Shown: positions 9,331-17,911 of the stretch, in pieces
How positions within the stretch are numbered: position 1 is the first letter of the stretch
Layout: every line of letters starts with the position of its first letter
NCBI GenBank assembly: GCA_002205965.3
Contig: NADL03000555.1
Coordinates: 1 to 64,000 of the forward strand
Source: Kappaphycus alvarezii
Lineage: Eukaryota; Rhodophyta; Florideophyceae; Gigartinales; Solieriaceae
DNA: 64,000 bases
Direction: 5' to 3'
Position numbers and translations under genes: made by a program
Notes under the pieces: model-generated
The model's database searches: none
What the model was told of the DNA's origin: nothing
The model's input: only the letters and a program-made list of their open reading frames with translations

Positions 9331-10780
9331 ATGAAACGTCCCCCCTCTGTATGTGCTCTTTTGATTAATATTTCTGATGTTGGACTTACCCCCGGCCTCA
9401 GAATAGCTATAGGGCGTGAGCAAACGCAAAGTGACTACGCATTCCAATCGACCAGATACGATCAAAATTCAGAAATCGAAGGTCAAGGGTCCCTCGCTCA
9501 ACGATGTCTTCTTTCGGCTTTCGTTTGGAGGTTTCCGGGAGGCTGAGCCGGCATCGGCGGAGGTTTCCTATCAGGAGTTGGAAACGCTGTATGGAAAGAA
9601 CATCGCGAACTTCGTGGCGTCTAAGGAATGTTTGGACGGTATTGACAGGGATCTCGCGGTTCGACTTAGTTTGACAGAGTCGCTTGCCGATGAGGATGAT
9701 TATTTGGAACTCCCCGAGTTTCCCGAATGGATAATCTCTTCTGTTGTTTGGAGAGCTCCCGAAGTGGTTATCGACAGCTCCGCGGGCCGCTATTACGCTG
9801 TCGATGAGGAAACCGAAGAAGAGCACCCGATTAACCTTTACACCTTTTCCTTCAACGAGATACCCCCATGTTACGCTGACCACAATCCGTCTAAGCGTAA
9901 CCCCCGGCAAGAGAAGGCTAACGACCAAATCATCAACCAGGCCTTTGGCAGGAATCTGAGTTCAAGAGTGGGAGTCATCCTGCAGATCGATCGTTGGTGT
10001 CAGAAGAATCCGAATGAACTCTTTTGCGAGTTATTTCCGATGTCGAGGGTACCCTCCCTTCTTTCGTCACCGCATCTTCTCTTGGACCTTGTCGTGCGCT
10101 TTAGGGACTTCCAGGAGCGCTGCATGCAAGCCGCAGTCGCGAACGCCATTTTCCTTATCTTCGGTCCGGGCCCAGCGGATAACTACTGGAAGACGGATTA
10201 CACCCGCGATCAAGACACTTTAGAGCAGCTTGGATATCGCCCCAGGTCCCTTTCCTTTGCCGATGTCCAAAAGGGTCTATACGAAGTCTACCAAGATCTC
10301 GTGGTTCTGCGCCACGTTAGGCCTTCTAAGGGTTTGTCCAAACGCACCAAGAGCAGCCTTCGGCGTGAAGTGGAGTCCTCCATTGATGCTGACTGGGTGA
10401 AAAAGTTGCCAGGTTCTCCTGATCGCGGGATTTATGTCGCGGCCGTTATAGGGCGACTTGGGTCGCAGCATGCAGTTTGCCTTGACGCAAGAGAAGAACC
10501 CATCCTTATCTACGATTGCGCAGAGAAACACGCCATGCGGTTTTCCAACGAATCTCTCAAGATATGCTGCGGCGAGGAGAATCCGGAGAATTTCTTGAAA
10601 CTGGACGACGTGCGCCGTGTAGTCCCTCTGAATGGGAAGGGCGTTCCCTCTCGCGAGTCGACGATGCTCTACAAGCCATCGGATTCAGCGAACAAGAAGC
10701 GTCGCCGGCGCCGTTCGAGGGCCTCGCTTTCCTCTTCCTCTGACTGCAAACGCTCCAATGTGGGCACACCCGAACGCTGA
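9331..10780 (+). CDS. Two-exon gene, possible papain-like cysteine peptidase fold, nuclear
   Basis: The main open frame starts after a TAG at 9410-9412 and has no ATG near its start, only GTG at 9416. A short upstream exon solves this: ATG at 9331 gives MKRPPS, then a GTATGT donor at 9349 and a CTATAG acceptor ending at 9412 join in phase 0 (intron of 64 nt, with TTGATTAAT as a possible branch region). The product is ~461 residues. Counting from the GTG codon, C236 in ERCMQAAVANA, H352 in GSQHAVCLD and D367 in LIYDC are ordered and spaced like the Cys-His-Asp triad of papain/C39-like folds. The tail (427-434) is an Arg/Lys cluster like a nuclear signal. AATAAA lies at 10902. Peptidase activity is inference; the open frame is intact and GC-balanced. 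Confidence 0.6.
9349..9412 (+). other. Inferred 64-nt intron of the two-exon gene
   Basis: The donor is GTATGT at 9349-9354 and the acceptor is CTATAG ending at 9412. Splicing keeps phase 0 and removes the in-frame TAG. The alternative acceptor CCTCAG at 9395-9400 would bring in a stop in the new frame. Confidence 0.5.
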
Positions 10781-10975
10781 ACACCCGTTACTTCTTGAAT
10801 GCTTCCTTATGTACTCGCGTGCTGCCCTTCAATGTTGTAGAATGAGCTTGAGCTTGATATAGTTGGTAAAGCAATAAGATGATTCAGATTGTACTCAAAG
10901 AAATAAATGTAACAAAGAAATTCGTAGCATGAAATAGAGAACTAGAAACCGTCACCTAAAGGACGTCCGGGGAGA

Positions 10976-12187
10976 TTAATTTTGTAGGAACGACGGGCGA
11001 AGAGCGTAGGGCACTAGGCGCCTCGCATGAATAGCTCCCCTGGAGCACCTGCCCCCGTGAGAAAGCAGCCAGTACCGTGGGTGGGCTACCTTCCAAACCC
11101 GACAAGGTCCGAAGAAACGGGACCGAAGCGCTGGCCATTTGACCGTGGAAATTAGGGCCTGTCCGTGTGCAACTAAGACCCAATCACCTACATTAAACCT
11201 TGCGGGGGTCCCAGGTTTATCCCCGTCAACACTGCGTTGCAACAGCGCGTCGACCCTGTTTGCCCGTAAGGTTAGCCCTGCTAAGAGTTCCATTCGGCGA
11301 TGTACGTCGGAAGCGTTTGAAATCAATGAGACAGCACCAGATGGGTCCAGGCGCGGAGCGACCCCGAACATTAACTCGAATGGCGCGGCTCCCGTTGTTA
11401 GGGGCCTACGGCGGTATCCGTACAAAACGCGTGGGAGGCAATCGACCCAATCAGCCTTCTGCCCAATTACCATCTTTTTCACCCCAGTCTTGATCGTGCG
11501 GACCATTCTTTCGGCACGTCCATTCGACATAGGAGCGTAGGCGAGCACGGTACTCCAACTCACTCCATTCCTGTTCATGAAATCAACGAGGGCAGAGGCT
11601 GTAAAGCATCCCGCATTGTCAGAGATGATATTCTTTGGCGGTCCGAAAAGGGAGACGATCTCCTTCTGCACGAACTCGATCACGACTCCAACCGATGCGT
11701 TCTTTGTGGCAGCTGCGATAGGCCACCCGGTCAGGTGTTCGACGGTGATAAGAAGAAATTTATTACCCCGAAGAGATTCCGGGAATGGCCCTGCGAAGTC
11801 AATCGAGTATGTTTCGAAGACATTCGTGAGCGGAATCCCCAATGTTGTCCGATACGGAATCAACGGGCTCGCCCTCTGGCAGGCCTCACAGCTCTTCACG
11901 TAGTCTTGGATGTATTGATAGATTTGGGGCCACCAAAAGCGATCAGTAATGAACTTTTTCGTTGTTTCCTTATTCCAATGACCGAAATCGTCATGAAAAG
12001 TCCTTAATATTGTCAGTCTGTCCTTGATGGCCGGTATCGTGCGAAGACCGTTCTTAGTACGCCTCAGTAACTTACCCTCCCAGAGCATAAAATATTTGGC
12101 GGCACGCTTAATAGAGCGGCGCTTCACAGGGTCCCTCTCCGGAACCTGAAACCCCTGGATGTAATGGGCTACGTCGGCTAAGTGAGA
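10976..12187 (-). CDS. Integrase of the gypsy element, after an in-frame TAA
   Basis: The frame is continuous with gag-pol through the single TAA, and the 20 codons before 12127 are plausible coding. Counting from 12127: zinc-binding H45/H50 and C80/C83; catalytic core D110 (SIDFAGP), D170 (ISDNAGCF) and E206 (GRAERM), giving D-x35-E; then VLYGYRRRPLTTGAAPFELMFG, and a GPY/F-like module near 338-347 (FFGPCRVWKV). All catalytic residues are present. Expression would need readthrough of the TAA. A CAA-to-TAA change is the simplest explanation, because the surrounding frame is undamaged. Confidence 0.85.
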   Translation of the reverse strand, partial: SHLADVAHYIQGFQVPERDPVKRRSIKRAAKYFMLWEGKLLRRTKNGLRTIPAIKDRLTILRTFHDDFGHWNKETTKKFITDRFWWPQIYQYIQDYVKSCEACQRASPLIPYRTTLGIPLTNVFETYSIDFAGPFPESLRGNKFLLITVEHLTGWPIAAATKNASVGVVIEFVQKEIVSLFGPPKNIISDNAGCFTASALVDFMNRNGVSWSTVLAYAPMSNGRAERMVRTIKTGVKKMVIGQKADWVDCLPRVLYGYRRRPLTTGAAPFELMFGVAPRLDPSGAVSLISNASDVHRRMELLAGLTLRANRVDALLQRSVDGDKPGTPARFNVGDWVLVAHGQALISTVKWPALRSRFFGPCRVWKVAHPRYWLLSHGGRCSRGAIHARRLVPYALRPSFLQN

Positions 12188-15100
12188 TTACAACACGGTC
12201 TCGTCGACAACGGTGCCGCCGGATCCTACCGTTGCCACCAACTCTCCTTCATCGGCGTCCGGTGCGGCCAAGCAGTCGTCCGGTATTACCCGCGAAAGGT
12301 AGTCAGCAGCGCCGTTCCCGGCTCCGAGACGGTACTCCACCTCTAAATTGTATTCGGCTAGAAAATCTAACCAGCGCGCTAACCTCCCATGAACATCGCT
12401 CTTCTTGAAAGCATAACGGAGGGCTTGGTGGTCCGTAACCAACTTGAACGGTATTGTCGACAGCAAATATACTCGAAACTTCTTGAGTGCGAAAATGACA
12501 GATAGGGCCTCTCTTTCACATGCCGAGTAGTTCCGTTCCGACGAGTTCATAGTCCTACTTGCGAACTGTATTGGATGTATCTTTCCATCTTCTTTCTTCT
12601 GTGCAAGAACCGCTCCGATGGCGACACTTGAGGCATCAGTTTCAACAATAAACGGCGTTTCGAAATCCGGAAAAGCCAGAAGAGGCGGAGACGTGAGCTT
12701 GTCCTTTAAATTGTCGAATGCTTCCATCATCTCGGCCGTCCAGATGAAGTCCTTGTTTCCCGATGTCGCGGAATGCAGAGCGGCTGAAACTTCGGCGAAT
12801 CCTTTAATGAACCGGCGATAATAGCCAGCAAGTCCGAGAAAGCTGCGCAGCTCGGTCGTATTCCTTGGTACTGGAGCCTTCTTGATTGCTTTAATCTTCT
12901 CTTCGTCCACGTGAACTCCATTCTTGTCAACTCGGTGTCCGAGCAAGCTAACTATCGGTTTTGCGAATTCGAACTTCGTAATCTTGAGCTTCAGTCCGGC
13001 TTTCTGAATGGCTTTGAATACACGTTTTAAGTGCTCAACGTGTTCCTCTATGGAATGTGAGAACACCACAACATCATCCAGGTAAACACGGGCAAAGGGA
13101 ATTTCTTGCAGAATAAAGTCCATCATACGTTGAAAGGTCGACGGTGCGTTCATCAGGCCGAACGGCATGACCTCGAACTTGAAGGTTCCGTAACGACAAA
13201 CAAAAGTTGTCATCTCCTTACAGTCCTCGCTCACGCGAACCTGCCAATATCCGGCAAATAAATGGAGGGTGGTGAACACTGAGCAACCTTCCGAGTCGTC
13301 GAATATTTCCTCGATCTTGGGAAGCGGCCAACGGTCCTCCTTCATCCTGCGGTTCAGAGTGCGGTAGTCCACGCAAAATCGAGGCTTCCCATCCTTTTTT
13401 GTCGCGATGACGACGGGAAACGACCAAGCGGAGGCAGCGGGGGTCACTATTCCTGCTTTCAACATCTTATTGATCTCTTGGCGGACAGTTTCGTTATGTC
13501 GAGGCGCTAAACGACGAGCCCCATGGTAGATTGGGGTCGGGTCCGTTAACTCGAATTTGTGCTCCACCGGAACCGACGCGGGACGGAGCTCGTCGATCGT
13601 CCATGCGACTATTTCAGTCTCCCGGAGGGCATCGCTGATATCCGCCTGTGTGTCTTCCTGTAGATGCACCAGTCTCGCTCTGAGCGCACCCCTTAGTTCC
13701 TCGTCTTGATTCTCTTCGGTGGCAGCGCTATTTCCATCAGTCGCTCCGTCAAGTTCTTCGTCCTGCGATGTCTCTCGAATGGCCAAGACGAGCTCCTCCT
13801 CCGAGGTATCTGATGAATCTGTGCCGGCGTTTGAATCAGAAGTGAAATCTTCGCTATAGGTTCCTACCTCTCCTTCTTCTACCAGTCTCTTCTCGGTAGC
13901 TTTGGTGTCCGGCTCGAGAGGTGGTACAATTTCTTCGGATCCAATGTGGAGGCGCACGCTCTGGGTGCCGAAATCCATATTCGCACGCAAAGCGGAGAGT
14001 GTGGGGATCCCAATTATGAGGTCGAATGGCGAGTTCTCCACGACAAGGTAGTCCAGCTTGACTGCTTGGATTCCAAACGTTGTAGGAACTTGGAGTAACG
14101 AGCCGACGCAAGAAGAGCTTTCCCCATTCGCAACCGTGATCCTCTTTGCTGTATAGTTCGAAGAGAGGTACAGTCGTTTGGACAAGTCTGCTGACATAGC
14201 GTCAGGGACAGCACCGGAATCGAGAAGTGCCCAAGCATCGGTACCGTAAACTTTCACTTGAATCAATCGAAGCAACCGTGGTTCAACGTTGGAGACGAAG
14301 GTTACACGGGGGATAGTCTCGTTCTTCCCGAGAAGGCGGCGCATCACTTTAGATGCAACGTCTGCGTCCCCACGAAGGAGTTGGCCAAATGTAAGTCCAC
14401 AGTTGGCAGTCGCCAGTTCCGAGACAACGTCGTACTTTCCGACGTATTCTTGTATCTTTTCTGCCTTCTTCTTTCCTCGGTTGGTCTTCTTGGCCTTCTT
14501 CTTTCGACCAACTTCACGGTAATTGGCCTGCGGGTAGTTCGGTCTCGCCTGCGAAGGGCGAGCTGCTTGAGGGCTAGCTACGAGACAGGATATCGGAATG
14601 CCTCCATAAGATTCTTGTCGGGGTTGCTTGGGGAGCGCTTCGCCGTCTGCATATCTCTTCGTGACGTTGACGCCTTCTTCTTCCGATGATCCCATGTCGG
14701 CCGATTCTTCACGGAGAACATTCACTTTCCCAGACTCCTCGCCTTCATCTTTGGGCTTTCCCTTAACATCAGACTTTCCCGACGGCGCGGACCAGCACGT
14801 GGCCTCCGAGTGTCCCATCCTGCCGCAGTGACCACAACGGGTATTGCGGTGCGGGTTCTTCTCGCACCTCGAGGCTGTGTGACCCATCTCATTGCAGTAC
14901 GAGCACTGCCTAACCCGGTTGTTCTTCTGAATGCCCGTAGAAGGTCCGGCCACCGGATCCCCCTTCTTGTTCTTTAGAAACAGCGTAAGCCGGGAAAGGT
15001 CTTCTGCCAAAGCATCTACCTTATTCTCGATGTTCCTCGAACGAGCGTCTGGACGAACCATTTGCTTTGCGGGCGAGACATTGGCGATGGGGTTTGAAGG

Positions 15101-15450
15101 GCCAGCGAAGGCGAGTTGGTTCGAATGAAAGTCCCTTAAAGCCTTGACAGTATCTGAGTAAACTTTCGGTCCGCGGAATGACAGAAATTGCTGTAGCTCC
15201 TTGTAACGACAGGCTGCGGTGCGAAGTAACGCAAATCTTGCGATGTTGTCGAACCCTGCCTTCTCGTAGAGTCTTTCCATCTCCTGCAGTGAGCCGGGGA
15301 TATCAGAGATGTCTAGGCCGATCTCCAAGGCTTGACGAATAATGTCTTGAGGGTCTTCTTCTTTGACAAAATGATCGAAAAAACGAGCTTTGACGGCGGT
15401 ATAGTTCTTCGCCTCATCAAGTAACGTCCCGTTCGAAGCGAAGGTTTTAG
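12188..15450 (-). CDS. Gag-protease-RT-RNase H polyprotein of the gypsy element
   Basis: The frame is open for more than 1,080 codons and extends past 15328 toward 15470 without a visible ATG. Counting from codon 15328: a coiled region with ENKVDALAEDLSRL at ~101; two CCHC zinc knuckles (C142/C145/H150/C155 and C165/C168/H173/C178); a Lys-rich stretch ~277-291; aspartic protease LLDSGA at 368-373; an acidic Ser-rich linker ~490-545; RT with FCVDYRTLN (651-659), MPFGLMNAPSTFQR (721-734) and YLDD at 749-752; RNase H with ETDAS (896-900), ERE (938-940) and TDH (965-967). The first catalytic Asp of RT is replaced: TLHLFAGYWQ has His at 689 where DL is expected. With the downstream stop this predicts a dead element. 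Confidence 0.9.
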
Positions 15451-15459
15451 GAAAAAATA

Positions 15460-16510
15460 TTAAGCAAGCATTTTGCGAACTCTTCCCACATTGGAATGAT
15501 GAAGATCTTGACGTCTTCGGAACCCTCGGTGTCGGGTCCGGGGGATATGGAGTTTACTTCAACAAGGCAATCTACAAAATCATGAGAATGATTGTCAATG
15601 GCTTCGAGGACAAGCAAAGGAGTTTGTCTAAGCGAGGGAAACATGGAAGTGTTGTGCCTGTTTCGGCTGAAGAATTCGTTCAAGCACTCGGTAAAGCAGC
15701 GGAAAGCTACGGCGTGTCGATCCGGCTCAACGAAAATGTGGTGCGGTTACACAAGTCGAAGAAGACGATTAGGGTATACGTTCGTGGGCGCGACGGTTAT
15801 CATTCTTTTAGTGATCTGGTTATTGGCACCAAGTTACCCGCCGCTTGCAAGATAAGCGGTCTATCAAAGTTTATCGATCCTGACATTATGGATACGATCA
15901 AGAGCAATGATGGGGGCTTGTCAGGTAAGGTGTTTGCTCGCGTCAAGGTCTCAAAAGTCCCTGAAGTTAATAATCCGGATTTCCCACGGATGCTTCTTTC
16001 TGACAAAAGAAATCAGCAAGTATACATCCTTCCTGCCACAAACCCGAAGTTTCGTGTTGTTCTTTTGTGGTATGGTTGGGAGGATACTTACTCGACGATG
16101 GCGGATATGTCTTTGCAGGAAGTAGTTGACGTTTGCATTGAAGACATAAGAGAAATCGTTCGTGGGCACAAGTATGAAGCAGTATTGAAAAACATGCTGG
16201 CAAACATCGAAGAGGTGGTTGGTATTGAATGGCCCGAGGAACCCTTTCGCTCACCGCCTTCCACAACCCGTCGCCAGAGTTTATAGAGGGCATCAAGGAA
16301 ATCATGTACTATTGGGACTGCCTCAAGAACAAGGAAAGACATTGTGTCTACATCAACTCTGGGGATATTTCAGGCGCGGGAGGATGGAATGAGGGCGCAT
16401 TCATTAGCACTCTTCTCAATGCAAGCGCAATCGTTCAGAAGTATGGCTCACTGTATCGTCATATCGGTGCACCTTGCGTTGCTACAAGTGCAGATACATT
16501 CAAGTATTAG
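15460..16510 (+). pseudogene. Flavin amine oxidase, tryptophan 2-monooxygenase-like, 3' part
   Basis: The plus-strand frame contains FGTLGVGSGGYGVYF followed by MRMIVNGFED, characteristic of the central region of bacterial-type tryptophan 2-monooxygenases. After a one-base shift near 16245 (at the CCC in GAGGAACCC) it continues to INSGDISGAGGWNEGAF, the C-terminal FAD-binding motif of flavin amine oxidases. The stop is at 16508-16510. The enzyme family oxidises tryptophan to indole-3-acetamide in auxin synthesis. The N-terminal FAD-binding GxGxxG half is missing, because the gene begins at the gag junction of the gypsy element on the opposite strand. Both reading frames remain open across the joint, so the exact breakpoint is unclear. 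Substrate assignment is inference; a related L-amino-acid oxidase is possible. Confidence 0.65.
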
Positions 16511-16754
16511 TTGTTTACGATAATTCACGCGTAGTATAGTATTCGTAGTTGAGTATTGCACAGTTCAGCTTCCGCCGTTTTCCCCGACCAAAAAAACAAA
16601 AACACACTGATGCATTAAATCATTTTACCTGTTGTGCTAACCAAAGTTCTCATTTCAGTCTTACCTAAGCTGCTGTACTTTTAACATAGCCACCGTTTGC
16701 ACTTCACTAGATCGGTCTTTGTTTCGTACCTGAAAATCCGTACCACATGCACTA

Positions 16755-16869
16755 GAGTGTCCCCAAACGTGTCCATCTGTAAAACTTGTACACGTGGCTC
16801 CGCTCGCAAGCTCGCTCATGGCCGGAGTGTCCCCAAATGTGTCCATCTATGACACGTGCACACGTGGCT
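16755..16869. repeat. Two 45-bp direct repeats, period 70
   Basis: GAGTGTCCCCAAA(C/T)GTGTCC... to CACGTGGCT occurs at 16755-16799 and 16825-16869 with a few differences. Both copies end in CACGTGGCT, which contains the E-box/G-box core CACGTG. It could be a small regulatory array or a repeat remnant. The rest of 16511-17050 shows nothing else that I recognise. Confidence 0.6.
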
Positions 16870-17054
16870 TTGGTTCATGGATTGGGACCTAGACATTAAG
16901 ATAAACAATTTTCAAAGAACCAACCGGAGCAACTGTGGTCTGTTAGCTTTCAGTGTGTAATTGCACTTCGCTTAGCATAAATAGCTTTGCTACATCTTCT
17001 GGGCATAGAAGAGACAATATCATGCAAAATATTCTCATCGGTTTCGTCCTAACA

Positions 17055-17911
17055 TTTCATAATCGTCCCAACAAGTGACTCAAATGTATCAAACTTCTTT
17101 CCGTTTTCATAGATTGCTCCAGCGAGAATACCCCATAATTTTTCAATGAACTTGAGGTCTAGACTGTACGCAGGCCAATTCAAATGGTGATCATTCTCAT
17201 TCCACAGCTATTCTTGCACAATTCGTGCTTGATGGCGTGGGGCTTCATCTTGCATAATCATCCAATTAATCGGTACCTCATGGTTAAGCTGTGGCAAATT
17301 GTCCGGCAATGTCTGTAGGTACGCCTTTCTATCTACAGAACCATTCAAAACAAAAAGGGGCCTATTCCTTGAACCACAGAACATTCCCCATGTCATGATT
17401 CCACCTCCTCCATTAATCTTGCCATTTACACGCCGACCCATCTGAACCATCTAAGCTGAACTTCCTTTCATCAGACAAGATGACAGAAGACCAGTCTTGT
17501 ACACTACAACCCATCTTCTCCAAACACCTGTTGCGACGCGTAATGATATGCCTTGGCTTCATTGCTGGAAAAACTTGCATCTTCTTGAACTTCATGAATT
17601 TGTTGATGAAGACTTCTGTGGATAGTCCTCGCACTGTAGTCGAACTGCAGTGCCTTCTTGACGGTTGCGTAATCCTTTCCAGTTATCTTTACTCCTCTTA
17701 AACCACGTCTTTCATCTGTCAGTGAAAGCTTTTCCGGCCTTCCCGGTGATTTTTTTGTTCCATACTCCTTCTGAAGCCTCCAAAAGTTGTAAACAACTGT
17801 GTGGCTCTGGTTTAGCTCCGTTGCGATCTCTTGCGGAAGCCATGCCTCGTGCGTAAACGCAAGAATCTTTCCTTTTTCCTTATCAGTTAAACATTTTCCA
17901 CTTCCCATGAT
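17055..17911 (-). pseudogene. Tc1/mariner transposase, DD34E, broken
   Basis: The minus strand starts MGSGKCLTDKEKGKILAF, with a helix-turn-helix (LPQEIATELNQSHTVVYNFW) and a GRP linker. It shifts frame near 17590 into a stretch with VILSDERKF (first catalytic Asp). It shifts again near 17430 into GGGGIMTWGMF, then WMIMQDEAPRHQA (second Asp), an in-frame TAG at about 17207, and WPAYSLDLKFIEKLW with the catalytic Glu. There are 34 positions between the second Asp and the Glu if the stop is counted as a residue, as in Tc1-type elements. Two shifts and one stop make it dead. I could not identify the terminal inverted repeats by eye. Confidence 0.85.

Larger units (their letters stand above)
10976..15450 (-). 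mobile_element. Ty3/gypsy retrotransposon, nearly complete coding region, inactive
   Basis: The minus strand carries gag zinc knuckles, protease, reverse transcriptase, RNase H and integrase in the Ty3/gypsy order. Coding is continuous except for one in-frame TAA at 12188-12190 between RNase H and integrase. The 5' (right) end runs straight into an amine-oxidase gene around 15.42-15.47 kb, with no LTR, primer-binding site or gag start. On the left I found no LTR partner in 10785-10975. The element therefore appears 5'-truncated, possibly in a chimeric junction. It is related to the deleted LTR element at 53-56 kb. Confidence 0.85.

Noticed and set aside
9416..9418. GTG as the start codon of the 454-codon frame
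   Set aside because: Non-ATG starts are rare in eukaryotes, and a well-formed ATG exon plus GTATGT...TAG intron lies immediately upstream in phase.
9407..9928. 173-codon minus-strand frame
   Set aside because: Antisense shadow of the intact two-exon gene; no recognisable features.
14258..14689. 143-codon plus-strand frame and similar frames inside 11.1-15.1 kb
   Set aside because: They are shadows of the gypsy gag-pol frame on the other strand.
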